Positions 21,561-33,427 of a DNA stretch of 64,000 bases are shown in pieces. The stretch comes from Bidens hawaiensis (taxonomy: Eukaryota > Streptophyta > Magnoliopsida > Asterales > Asteraceae): the NCBI GenBank assembly GCA_021521415.1, contig JAIQDT010005803.1:1-64000 (forward strand), in the 5' to 3' direction. How positions within the stretch are numbered: the stretch's first letter is position 1; the number at the start of each line of letters is the position of its first letter. The position numbers were made by a program, and so were the translations under genes. Below the pieces are notes generated by a model that was not told where the DNA came from, made no database searches, and saw nothing but the letters and a program-made list of their open reading frames with translations.

Positions 21561-22560
21561 CTAGAAGAACAAAGGTAGCTTCGAATCACACAACATAGTT
21601 CTTGCAGCCTCGATTAGATTTTTGTTCCATCTCTCAGAAACTCTATTTTGTTGCGGTGTGCGAGCTGAGTTGTATTGTCGAAGTACTCCTTTTTTGGCAC
21701 AAAAATTAATCAATGTTGAGTTCTTGAACTCCGTGCCGTTGTCACAGCGAATTCCCTTTAGCTTCAAATTGAGTTGATTCTCCATGAGCACCACAAATTG
21801 TTTTATCAATTCTGCCATTTCACTTATATTTGACAAGAAAAACACACAAGTAAAACGTGAGTAGTCATCAGTAATAACCAGACAATAAGAATTGTGAGAA
21901 AGACTCAATACATGAACCGGACCAAACAAATCCACATGAAGCAATTGAAAAACCAAGGAAATTGTATTAACCAGTTTTCGCTTATGAGATTTACAATGAT
22001 GTTTGCGAAAGCACAAGCTACAAAATTTTCAATTGTTACAAAATCTTTAGAAGTCAAACCACAGACTATGTCATTCTTATCAAGACAAATTAAAGTTTTG
22101 ACATTAGCATGACCAAGACATCGATGGCAAAGCATGGCATTATGTTCTGATACTTTTGAAAATAGATAGGTAATTTCATCTGGAACATTTTCGTTCATGT
22201 CGATCACGTTTGCATTATCTTTTCTATGTGATAGAATAAGAACCCAATCTTCTGGTATGATAATACCAGGTTTTAAAATAAGACACTCTTTGTTTGTGAA
22301 ATGAGTTGAAGAGCCTTTAACATATATGTGCGAGACGCTGAGCAGACTATGTTTCAATTCCAGAACAAAGTTAACATTCTCAAATTTAAGAACACCGTTA
22401 CTTACAGTACCCTATTGTGTAATCTTTCCGTTTTTCCTCCCGCAAAGGAAACATACCCACCATTAAAAATTTGAATGGCGTGTAGTTGGGAGATGTCTCC
22501 TGTCATATGCCTGGAACAGCCACTATCAACATACCAAGGTCTGATGATATTCCTCCATAG
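21561..22560 (-). pseudogene. Copia B protease, pre-integrase and integrase core
   Basis: Protease active site WYVDSGCSRHMTGD is readable at about 22495-22530 (DSG intact). 21905-22357 gives LLSVSHI, CLILKPGIIIPEDW and the HHCC region 'LCHRCLGHANVKTL'. 21561-22016 gives the catalytic core: HVDLFGP, ITDDYSRFTCVFF, IRCDNGTEFKN, and RVSERWNKNLIEAARTML, so the D, D, E residues are present. Order (protease, integrase, RT) is diagnostic of Ty1/copia. At least four frame breaks. Confidence 0.9.
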
Positions 22561-22670
22561 GTGTTTCGGCACGATGTGCAAGATTAATTAATTTTTAGTA
22601 CCCATTCCATAGTTGTGCTGGGTAAACCTGATTTATCTAAGTGTGTCATAGGTTTCCATGGCATGTCTTC

Positions 22671-24120
22671 CTAATTATCTAAGATTGAGCATGAAGTTTT
22701 TGATGGCTTGGACACCGCAGAGTTGGGAAACCATTTATATTTGGGTTTTAAACCTTTGTTATTAGCATAAATGTTTGACTTTGTCTCCAGTTTGTGGACG
22801 GAAAACATATTTGACTTTGAATTCAAAAACGATTTCGATCCAGAGGCTGACTTGGGTCTCGAAACCGAGACTGAGTTTCCATTACGGTTTTGAATCATGG
22901 TAGGCTTGGTCTTATGAGAGCTTAACCTGTCAGCCTTGTTTCTTTTCCAATCACCTTCAGAGGGATTTGCCTCATAATATCTTGATTTATTAGAATTAGA
23001 CTTATAGAAGGTATTTTGAGGCATATTCCTCTGATGATATCCATAAATGTGACATAAGAACTGTGTGGACAATTTCTAGCAATGTGACCAGGAATGCCAC
23101 AATTAAAACTTGTTTTCCTTTTAACATAAAAATTATTATGGTCAGTTCCTGGTCTTGTTCTGTTGTGTGAGCCGGTTTGTTCCGATTTGGACATAGCAAT
23201 TGATTTATCACAATTATTAGTACGTGTACTTCATTCTCTAACAAACGTAGGTGATAAAAATTTATGCACTCTTTTAGTTTTATCTGAGTTATTCAAAACC
23301 ACACCACCCCTTTTTAAAGTTTTAATAGAATCAACCACATGATTGTCTTTGCACTTAAAAACAGAGCCCACACAAACATTAGTAGCAACAGAGTTCAAAA
23401 CAAGCAAATTTAATGAAACATTAGAATTAATGTCTTTATTATTCAAAACGTGAAAATCATCATCCTCATCAGTCCAATCATCAACAATTACTTCATCTTC
23501 ACGTGAAGCAAACACATTAGTATCATTCACCCTTAAGGTTGATTCAGTAACTTTTACTGAACCAAGAGCACTTTTGGCATTTTCAGTTGGCTTACCATAC
23601 TGCATAAACTTTTCCATTTCTTCCTCTTCTTTGGTAAGAGGAAGCCCAGTGTAATTGTCATTATATGGAGGGGGAATGACACTATACCCAATACCCTCAC
23701 CCTTGTTTTCCTTCCATTTTAATTTATTTTCAATCATTGACTCAACAACACCACTAGATACATCGAATTTCTTAAAGTTAAATTCAGCCCTTTCAAAATT
23801 ATTAGTTAACTTAGCGATCTCCAACTTAGAGGCTTCTAACTCAGCAGTTAGCTCGGCAATTTTCTGTTTAGCATCTAAGTGGTGACAACATTTTATGCTA
23901 ACATCGGATTGAATTTCTGAGAAATGCTTTTTTTATGCCTCTAATTTTTCTATTAAAGGCCTTTCGAATATCTTAAGAGTGAACTTTTGTGTTTTATTCT
24001 CTCCATTTCTCTAATCAGATTACTATTGTGAGATTTATGTAAATCTACCTTATTAACACAAGATTGAGAACATAATTCATAACTTACCTCGGATGAGCTA
24101 GAAGCACTAAAAGCCATGAA
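22671..24120 (-). pseudogene. Copia B gag extension with second zinc knuckle
   Basis: 23231-23824 is a 197-codon open stretch with a coiled-coil start, the GIGYSVIPPPYNDNY motif and acidic DDWTDEDDDF. 22922-23194 has a zinc-knuckle remnant, SFNCGIPGHIARNCPH. Copia A has the same layout (coiled coil, G[I/V]GF-V-PPP motif, second knuckle), so this extension is a shared lineage feature that recalls Sirevirus-type Asteraceae copia elements. Confidence 0.75.
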
Positions 24121-25559
24121 GGCAAATTGAAGATCCTTAAGTTGTTACCAATCTTCGTTTTCTTGTTTAGCAACATCAATCCGTGCAAAATTTGCAGTGT
24201 GATTGCTGATGTTGAGAGCTGCCATCTGGTCATTCAAGCAAAACTGTTGAGCTACCAATCCCCGTTCGCTCACATTTGAACCAGCTACACTATCTCCTCT
24301 AGCATTACTCACAGGAACCAATGCCCTTTCTCTGTTTCCCTCCTTGGTTGGATTTGTGAACTCACGGGCAAAGTGACCCGACATGTGACAGTTCTGGTTA
24401 GGTGGCACATTCCAGTTATTTATGCTTGTTGTTTTGGTAAACTTCTTCGCTCTATAGACTGCCATGGCTATTTTCCAAGAGATATCTATTTCCTCCACAT
24501 CATTAGGATGGATATCATCTAGCTCAACAGCTACAACTGGTTGAACCAAATCTCCGGCAAGAAAAGCATTGTAGCAATTCATGAAACCTATCATCAAGGC
24601 AATGTTTTCTTGAGTTTCCTTTGATATAGTAGGAACCTGAGTGAGAGACTGACTGGAGGATGCAGCTGTTGACTGAGGCTTAGTAGCAGGAATAGGTTGT
24701 CGAAGAACACGACGGTGGTGGCTGAGTGAATTGCCCTTGAGAAGATTTAAAGATTGAGATTGTTTTGAGACTGTTGTGGCTGAGCATACTAACCCTGAGA
24801 GGATTTGAAGATCAAAAAGTTGCCTTATGAGATTAGAGTATTATTAGAAACAACACTTAGCCGTCCGCAATGTAGGAATTAGCGTGATTATAGCACACCG
24901 CGTATCATCCATATCACATGATTTAATGATTGCCATTACTTCTGACAGAGTTAGCCTGGCAAGATCCTTTGTCTTCTTAATCACTACAAGATTCATGTCC
25001 CAACTTTGTGGCAGGGAGTTGACCAGATAATTATTTGTTTCAACAGAGGCCAGGTTTATGTTTGCGGATCTCATTTCTGTGACCAGTGATATATATCTCT
25101 GAAGTTGTGTCTCCAAAGACTCTCCTGGGATATGATGGAACATGTTAAACTTTTGTAGTAACAGATCTTGTCGGCTTTTTCTCATATCCTCATTTCCTTC
25201 TTACACCTCAATGAGGGCTTTCCATAGTGACTTAGTAGACTGTAGCTCTCTTAAAACCAAGGCAATTACAGGTGAAAGTGTCATTGTCAAGGTAGCAAGA
25301 GCCTTTTTATCCTCTTCAATTTTCTCAAAATCTGTGTCGACGTACATTTCGACAGGCTTTATTACCAACTCATCCGCATTTTCTCTTTGATAAGTAATAA
25401 ATTGAGGACCCCGGACGATTCTCCTTCAAATCTTTGCATCTTTCATTTTCACGTATTTCTCAAATTTGAACTTCCACTTGGCGAACCCCTCATGAGACAG
25501 TAAACGAGGTACGAGTAGTGGTTCCCATGATGGAGCCCAGCTCTTGTTGTAGAGCAGCA
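24121..25559 (-). pseudogene. Copia B gag (UBN2-type), broken
   Basis: From about 25559 the minus strand reads WEPLLVPRLLSHEGFAKWKF, then a stop; ADELVIKPVEMYVDTDFEK; a stop; then 24844-25185 with 'RQDLLLQKFNMFHHIPGESL' and the gag core. 24145-24597 holds a MAVYRAKKFTKTT block and a degraded zinc knuckle (NCHMSGHFARE). The capsid/RNA-binding protein of the element; non-functional here. Confidence 0.85.
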
Positions 25560-26105
25560 TTTGAAGATGTATTAGTCAATTGGTCCAATTTAAATTATAG
25601 TCCAAATTCTAAGTCCAAAGATAATCAGGTCCAATAACAAGGCCCAATGAGATTAGGTTCAATAACAGATAACCAGAACATAGAACCCAAAGCCCAACCA
25701 ATTAAGCCCAAGTAAAGCTAGGAGCCCGAGAACCTTGATATTCAACCGAGAACGCCCAAAACTTCCCTAGAACATCAAAAAATTCCCGATAACACTGAGT
25801 GTTGGCCGAGAACGATCAAGAATACCCGAGAACCCACTGAAACACCTAAACCGATCAAAGGCTGCCCGAGAAGTCACAAGATCTTGACTTGGTGATTAAG
25901 TTGAATCCCGAAAAAGTGGGATTTAAATTTAAAAACAGAAATCAAATCAAATCAAATCAAATCCTTTCAAAAATTATCTCAACAACCTCGATGAACATGA
26001 AGAACAACTGTTCTTCAATTTCCAAAAATCTTCAAGCAAATATCAACCAAAAATTACCCTTTGAATTAATGATATCACCTTAACCGAGCCTAGAATAGGT
26101 ATATA
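25560..26105 (-). repeat. Copia B leader with CCGAGAAC motif array
   Basis: Between gag and primer-binding site. At 25720-25880 the word CCGAGAAC and variants (cccgagaag, cccgataac) recur about eight times, and 'ggcccaa/agcccaa' phrases recur at 25590-25720. No ORF of note. Confidence 0.7.
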
Positions 26106-26117
26106 GGCTCCATACCA
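26106..26117 (-). other. Primer-binding site of copia B (degenerate)
   Basis: Reverse complement TGGTATGGAGCC, two mismatches to TGGTATCAGAGCC, next to an LTR end ...CTTACA. Confidence 0.6.
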
Positions 26118-26119
26118 AT

Positions 26120-26316
26120 TGTAAGTCCAGTCAAAGGATCTATCAATGTGATATCACATAAATCCGTTGTTAGGCGGAATCTAACATATTGATTCAATGT
26201 AAAACAAACAAACAAAATAAGAACTCGGTAATGCTTCAAAACACACGTTAATAACGTTGGGTTCTTAAGCCCTTTGTAAATTTTTATAAACTAATTGCAC
26301 GTCTCTCGTCTCTCTC
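26120..26316 (-). repeat. 5' LTR of copia B, 3' portion only
   Basis: Minus-strand LTR end ...GGACTTACA at 26120. The LTR is cut at 26316 by the Athila/Tat-like LTR. The rest may continue beyond 43607, where 'agcccaa' phrases like those of the leader recur (43715-43810), but this is not proven. Confidence 0.5.
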
Positions 26317-27074
26317 GGATATGAGCTAAATTATATAAAATATTATAACTATTTCTCACACTTTTGAGTGGCTTTAAAGTTGTTTCTTATGAAAAAAATC
26401 ATCTAATTGGTTCATATGTGAGTATTTAAGGTTTCAAGAGTAAACAGGTTAAAATCAGTTAACTTACGTTAATGATTAATAACTGCATATGTATGTCCTC
26501 TTTATATAAAACATTGTGAGATTAAATGAAAAATAAGATAATATAACTATATGCACATTTATATTTAGAAAACATGAAAGTGATTTTCATTAACTAAATA
26601 TTTATGTTAACATGACATTAATTGATTTTCTTGATCGGTGGCAAACAATTTGATGAAAACGTACATGGGAAAGACGGAGCGTTGACATTTTAAAGTTGGG
26701 TTGGGACATTTGTTTTGGGCCCACAAGAATAAGAAGGGCTTGGGATTGGTGAATGGAGTATACAAAAAGAAAATAAATTGATTTGAGGAAAGAAGGCAGA
26801 CGAACAGAAGGACGCCACCACTGTAGGTGGTGGCTACGAGCTTGAAACAAATAAGAAGATACCAAAAGAAATCAAGCAAGTAGGCACGTGAATTATTTTA
26901 AGCTACCAGACACACAGCTCAATAATTTAAGGTCACAGGCTAGTAGTTCAATCATATTTTTATTTTCTTTCGATGAAGTGTAATACTTATTTTATCTTTG
27001 TTTCATCGATTATTATGATTGGCTAAACTGTTATACTGCCTGGGTTTGGATGAATACGTATTAGACACATTTTA
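26317..27074 (+). repeat. Athila/Tat-like LTR 1, first part
   Basis: Closely matches 40498-41253, the first half of LTR 2, from 'atatgagctaaattatat' onward. The first base of the TG start is changed to G. It stops at TTTTA (27070-27074) where a 9.6-kb insert begins; the LTR resumes at 36661. The minus-strand ORFs at 26602-26879 recur at 40703-41057 only because the LTR is duplicated. Confidence 0.85.
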
Positions 27075-27329
27075 TGTCGGTCCCCTCAATTTCAGCTGAA
27101 TCTTAATTAATCATGTCATAACTCACACAGATTAACGTGTTGACAAGAGAGTTCATGACGGGTTGCTATATTTAGAAAGATATCCTTTTGTTAAAGGCGG
27201 AATCAATAACAAACATACGGTTGCAATGAATAATCAAAGGTAGAAAGCACACTTAAGATTCACGCAAAAGATTTCCATTTATATAATATTAATCATACAA
27301 AAGGATAATCGATTTAGGGTTTTCTAGGA

Positions 27330-27858
27330 ATCCTAAGACAGCCGTTGATGTGTTGCAAAACACATAGCGTTTTTATCCCGTTTTTGGGTTGTTTTGTGCG
27401 TAAAAGGTTAACGAATATAAATTTTTCTTGCATGAAATTACATGTTTGTGTATGTGATAGGTCCCATGTTGAAGAGAGCGAGAAAACGAGTCAAATGGAA
27501 AAAGAATCAGCTAAAACGGAGCTCGGATGAAGCCGGTACGTAAAAACGAAGATAAAGGAGCTGAAAGTCGAAAAACGTCAGAAAATGTCATGTTCGAGCT
27601 ACGCGACCTGGTCATACCATTCAAGAAGCATGTGGTAGATTCCAACATGTCCCAAGGCTACCAAGAATGTTCAAGAATCAGCTACCACGTCTATTTTGTC
27701 TTCTAGTGGGCCCAGAGGGCTTGTTGTAACCTATTTTATATTAGGAAGGAGGCGATTAAACATATATATAAACCCTAAAACCCTATGAACGAAATTATTC
27801 AAGTTTCCAGCCATCCCACACCTGCTCTAGAGGAGAAACCAAGGAGGACAAGCTTACG
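27330..27858 (+). repeat. U3 part of a second Athila/Tat-like LTR
   Basis: Non-coding. It has a TATA-like box (catatatataaaccct, about 27762) followed by an 'aaaccctatgaacgaa' leader-like start, and resumes at 31112 after the solo LTR. 27075-27330 may be its beginning. Confidence 0.45.
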
Positions 27859-30800
27859 TGTAACACCCCGTAACCGCAGCGGAAACGTAACCGGGGCGCC
27901 ACAGACACCTCTGATATCAATCACATTGTTTATAAAGAAAACTGAATACATTAATATACTTCAAATTACATTATTTCATATTTCATTACCGTCTAGGTGA
28001 TACACACATCATACAATACGATACATAATTCTATCTAATATAATGTATCATAACATCCCGCACGCAAATCTTACACACAACAAGCACTTAGCACTTAAAC
28101 AATCACTTCATCTTAATCGTACCTGAAAAGCATGTGAGAAAACGGGTCAACTACGAATAGTTGGTGAGTTTCACAATTTGAGTAAACCATGATAAATCAT
28201 TATCAAAATATAATATTATCGATGTAATTATGCTGAGTCCACAAGTGAAACCTCTGACTATCCACACACAACCCCCGTGGCATACTCCGCCCACGGACCT
28301 GCCCCAAACCGCTATGTCTAACATTACATAGCAAAATAAATAACAACAAAATAGACATGTGCAACTGGCTGGGAAACATCAGCAAATCCATGCCAGACCA
28401 GTTGGGTTTGTCAGACCAATAGTACTATTCACACTCTACCGGCTTTCAGTTAATCACTCGTGTTCCGGGGCCTTAGAATGTTAGCAACTCAGACAATTAC
28501 CATCTTAGTACATTTCCGTACGATTCCCGTAGAATAAAATATATATAAATACACGCAAATCCATGCGTTCAGTATGTACTTAAACATTTCAGTAGTAACA
28601 TGCTTCCGCCCCGAGAAAATATTTAAAAACAATTCAGAAACAGGGGCTCGTGAAACTCACCTTAGCACATGCAAGCAGGTAACAACAGTCATTATTAGTT
28701 AACACGTCCAATCTGTAATATGATCCCTACGATCGTTATTATACAATTATTGTTTATATAATCTTTAACCGTGTTAACCGGTACATCTGGGGACACTGTT
28801 AACCCAGTACTGTACCCATTCCGGGGGCAATGTTAACCCAGAAACACTTCTAGAGATATCTGGGGACACTGTTAACCCAGTACTGTACCTATTCCGGGGG
28901 CAATGTTAACCCAGAAACACTTCTAGGGACATCTGGGGACACTGTTAACCCAGTACTGTACCTATTCCGGGGGCAATGTTAACCCAGAAACACTTCTCCG
29001 GACTCAGATTGTGATATCGTTTATAGTTCAATAGTCAAAATTACTATTAGTTTGTTTTCCCCGTTTTGCGTGCCTAGCACGGTTATCCGTTTTTACGTTT
29101 CAAAAATGAGTTTGGTCACACACGACCCGAAAATAGTGGTTGACTGATAATTTAATTAGAGTTGTGAAATTAGAGCTCGGTTCAGACGCCCCGATTGGCC
29201 GCGGGACCCGTTTCCGTCTTTGGCGTACCAGAAACTGTTAAATCGGTTAAATTACTCAAATCATCCGAATTATTTTTGGATGATTTATTTTTACTTGTTT
29301 AACTCAGTTATATGAAAATAGTACATTTTTAGGGTTTTATACACCAGTCAGCTCGCTTAGACGAACTTTACCTGTTTACGCGTTTTAAACTTTAAAAGTT
29401 TGTTTTTATTTTCTTTTTAGCACAAATAGTTATCCGTTTAGTCTCGGATCTTGAAATTTTGTACAAATCACTTTTTGACAGTGGGGAATTTTATAAAAAT
29501 ATTTCCAGAATTAATTTTTATATTTAAAATTTATTTATCTATTTTTAAACACCATTTAAACACTAAATATGTCGTAAATACCAAACGACCTTAGAAAAAT
29601 CCTAAATTTTTTCTGGATGACCCCTGCCATCCACATAGTCCCCTGTAATTTTTCCAGAACCAAAATCTCTTTTTACATGCTATTTTCACTAGAACCGAGC
29701 TAGAAAACCCTAGAACTCGTTTAACCGAAAGGCCTACTTAGACTTCTCCAACTGACCTAAAATTTTGTGTGTGACTTATACACGTTATAAAAAGATTATC
29801 TGGAATTTTACAGAATTTATCATGATATTTAAGTATTTTTCACCATTTTTAGCCAAAACCGAGCATTAAATTCACCAAATATTCATCCTTTGTCCAAAAA
29901 TTACCAAATTTTCACAGAACTCATATTTTCATGTATTTAACACCTCTGTAGAATTTCATGACCTAACTCTAAACCGTTCACAATCTGTCCAAAAATCCAT
30001 AACCGAACATAAACCGAATATACCTTTTGTTTTCCGCCACTACAAGCTACAAACTCGTCTTTCCGCCTTATCTACCACTAAATACAGAACCTACAACCAA
30101 CATACCACAATACCAAGCAAGTTACACTCACAATCAAGCCTCTTACACTATAGTTTCGGTTATTGTTTCGAAACTAAAGTTTAAACCGTAAAAATTCGTT
30201 TTTGGTTCGTTTAACTCCTTTCTTGGACCAAGATCCCTTGTATAACCCGTATACATCACTTGATCATGCAAGAATCGGTTTTCATCTTTGAAACCTCATT
30301 TTCTTGCAAATAAACTCAAGAAACGAAGATGAACACGTAAATAACTCGATTCTTACCTTGATTTCCTTGCTCCAAATCTCGGTTTTTGAGTGATAAAGTG
30401 GAGAGGAAGAAGGATAATGCCATGGTTGTGTTTAAAAAAATAACAAGAGCTTGGAGTAAAACCCCTTTGGTCCTATCGGAATATGAGGGGGGTGGGGTGG
30501 GACCCACCTCTCCATTTCTAGCCACATATTTGGATTATGGCAATCCGGATAATGTTTTGGATAATCTGGTTCAGTTCGTTTTTTGGTTAAATGTTTAATT
30601 TAGCTTAAAACGAGGCTAAAATGGTCGTTTTCGGCTTAAAAAATGAAATTTATATAAAACCGATTGAAAAACTTTAAAAACTTAAACCATCACATTTATA
30701 AACTTAAAACATCATATTATTAATAATTGCGCATCTTTTTCGGCTTGATCGCTCGTCTCTTGCTCGGTTTGGTATTGAAGGTTTCGTTTAGCGTACCGAC

Positions 30801-31106
30801 GTACCATTAAATCGAAAATTCTTTTTCTGTGCCGTACTTTACTTATCCCGAAGCATTAATGCTTCGTAAAATCACTAAATATTATAGATATCATCTATAA
30901 TTGAACCCTCGATTCGTTCGGGTTTCAATAACTATCGATCGATTAATCACATATTCAATACGATGAATTATATATTCACGTAAAATCAATACAGTGAACC
31001 ATGTATTCTCGTATAATTACTATGGTAATTCATGTACCCGACATTACATATAACGTAACTATTGTCTACCGGCTAGGGTATACCTGGTTTAGTCGGAATC
31101 GTTACA
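27859..31106 (-). repeat. Solo LTR, 3,248 bp, with TTACG target-site duplication
   Basis: Plus strand starts TGTAACACCCCG and ends CGTTACA; the terminal inverted repeat is TGTAAC/GTTACA. TTACG flanks it at 27854-27858 and 31107-31111. No internal domain and no second copy of its ends inside, so a solo LTR. Orientation inferred as minus, because related LTRs have the CCCCG hairpin at the 3' end before a tRNA-iMet site. No reliable ORF. Confidence 0.85.
28784..29002. repeat. 73-bp tandem repeat, three copies
   Basis: Units start at 28784, 28857 and 28930 with 'atctggggacactgttaacc'; each also holds a second GTTAACCCAG. Near-identical copies inside the solo LTR. Confidence 0.95.
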
Positions 31107-31111
31107 TTACG

Positions 31112-32312
31112 TTTCTATCTTTTATCCTTCGGTTGTCGGTTTTGACTATTTTAACGTTTGTGAGTTCGTTTTTGGTTTTTAAGCATTCAAACCTTTTGTA
31201 ATCAGATTTATATGAGCATGTTTATCATTTATATCTATTTTATCTACTGTTCATTGAGTATGATTGGCTAAACTTGTTAGTTCTACCTTGGTTAGATGAT
31301 TATTGTTAGGTTTTAATAAGTTTTATGGATTGTTGATCATCATGACTTGAATTGTTAATGAAAAGTTTGGTTTAACATTGAATTAGGTTGTGTTTAGTGG
31401 CTGTGAATTTATTAGTTATACTCATATACCTCTTGCTTTGATTAATTGAATAAGTTTTGATTGATTGTTGCTTGTTAGAACTCCTTACTTGGTGTTTAGG
31501 GTTTATTTGCGGGGTGATCAACCGTAGGGTTTAAGTGAGTGTTTTAATTGAATATAATAAGCGGGTGAACACCTTCTTAGAGACCGAGAGGTGATAGGAA
31601 GTAAGGTCGTCTCTTAGCTTTTACTTGTTAGGATTAATATCGCGCAAGAGCGGGTATGGTTCTTGTCGGGTTTGGGTTTTGAGCGATTAGTTGATCTAGT
31701 TTAAGTTAAACTAAATTGTTCCTCTATCCTTGGTTGCGTAGTATTTGTCTCCATTAGGGTAGTGTGTCGGTGAGACCGAGAGGTGAGTCGGCATTAGAAC
31801 ACGTTAATAATTTGTTTTCCCGGTTTGTTCTTAAAATCAACTAAGATAAGTTAGAGTTTGTTAGTGAGACCGAGAGGTGATCTGACCTTCTTGAGCGAAA
31901 ATTAGTTGTGTCATCCTTTAGAACCGGTGTCGTGAGATTCTTCAATCCATTACCTTATTATACTTTCAATATGTTTCTTACCTAGGTAGACGTTTTCTCC
32001 GATTATAGTTAAGTTTCCAAGTTTTGTTAAGTGTTTAGTTAAGTTAAGTTAAGTCTAGCTAATCAATTTAGTTAAAGTAAGTTAGGTTAAGTAGTTAATT
32101 ATTAAAAATCATTTAAATATTCTTAGGTGAGTCTTGGTTAGGGTTAAGTATCATTAACGTTTTCAAGTGTCCTTGTGTTCGATACTCGGACTTCCATAGT
32201 GCTATACTATTAGTGATCGGTACACTTGCCGGTTTTGTGTGGTTTCTTTAGGAGTCTTGTTTAATAAATTTAAAGCTTAGTTGTGAGAGCATCATTATAC
32301 CCACATCAAGTT
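31112..32312 (+). repeat. 3' part of the second Athila/Tat-like LTR
   Basis: Contains 'tatgattggctaaact' (about 31260) and several 'gagaccgagaggtga' phrases (31580, 31770, 31865) that parallel LTR 1 and LTR 2 (about 36920-37215, 41460-41700). It ends 'cccacatcaagttt', like 'gaacatcaagttttt' before the tRNA-Asp site at 37670, then breaks off. Confidence 0.65.
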
Positions 32313-33235
32313 TCACATCAGCCGTCACACAATATTCTCTCAATTAATGTGTCTGTCTTATCCGTATTGTGCCCCTTTTGGCGGCGTGCCCTAAACATTC
32401 TATTTATAGGCCTGCCAACCTAGGACAGATGTCATTCCTTCTAGAAACCCTAAATACAGTCATACATATTTAAATTACATATTCAAAATAAACTAAGTGT
32501 AAAACAAGTCTTCCGGGTAGGCTTTTCACCAAACTTGTCTTTTCGAGTATGCTCGGCCATCCTTCATAACTTGGTAACATAGAAGTGTGCTCGGGTTCAG
32601 TTTCCGGGTAGACTTTACTTAAAGAGTATTTCACCAAGTAAAATACTCACCGAGTAGACTTCAGTCTTCTTGACTTTGCCAGACTTTGCCCGACAACTTC
32701 TTACGAGCAACCTTGTTCTTTAATGATCCATTTCAGCTCTTTGCTATAAAATAACTTATTAGCAAAGTGTACTCGGGAGTACTGTTCCTTGCTTGAGCTG
32801 AACCTTGCCTGATATTACTTAGAGATATTCCTTTAGATCATCAAGCATACTTGGATCATACTTATTAATGAATACCTTGCCCGGTCTTCCAATTTCTTGG
32901 CTTCTTGGACTTGGATAACCAAACCTTACTCGGAAGAGTAAAATACTTGGTTCTGAAGAACAGACTTGCTTGATAAAGTGAACCTTGCCCGGGTTTACAT
33001 AAACTAGTGTACCTTACTCGGTAATGCACTAATTTGCAAACCCTACTCGGATATCCACTTAAGAAGACTACTTGAAGTAAATCTTGCCCGGTAGGCAAAA
33101 TATCGTACCCGGCTAAATAAAAGCTTGCTAGGAGTTCTAAGGTGTGCTCGGATCCATTACTTAGCAAATTCAGAGGAGGTTGAGAAGATTCCAATCTTCC
33201 ATGTACTTCATTTAGGTCAAATCTTTGACTCAACA
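32313..33235 (-). repeat. Minus LTR-like region with ACTCGG/CCCGG array
   Basis: Starts at 33235 (TGTTGAGTCAA, minus) after a polypurine tract, or at 33267 (TGTTGGGTCAA) after a second one. A TATA box (minus TATAAATA) lies at 32401-32408. Between 32500 and 33130 words such as ACTCGG, CCCGGT and GCTCGG occur every 20-40 bases. The apparent 123-codon ORF at 32865-33236 reads across this array and has no recognisable domain. Confidence 0.55.
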
Positions 33236-33280
33236 ATCTCCCCTTAGGTCAATTTCTTGACCCAACAATCTCCCCCTAGA
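33236..33280 (-). other. Duplicated polypurine tract
   Basis: Minus strand TCTAGGGGGAGAT (33268-33280) and CTAAGGGGAGAT (33236-33247), each followed by TGTTGxGTCAA, 32 bp apart. Multiple polypurine tracts are a known Sirevirus trait. Confidence 0.65.
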
Positions 33281-33427
33281 TTGGAACACCTCAGCTGACC
33301 CAAAATATTTCTATTGTTACTTACATTTAGCAAAAATACACATCAAATTAACAATCAAAATTACATATTCAGAGAGTTGTCCGAAGACATTACAAAACAA
33401 AGCCTATTAAAAGATTCTTTAGTTTAT

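Noticed and set aside
26602..26879. Overlapping minus ORFs of 87-90 codons, repeated at 40703-41057
   Set aside because: Both lie in Athila/Tat-like LTRs; repetition follows from the LTR duplication, and the open frames differ between copies.
32865..33236. 123-codon minus ORF
   Set aside because: Lies within the LTR-like ACTCGG/CCCGG array; no domain, and the stop-free run follows from the GC-richer words.
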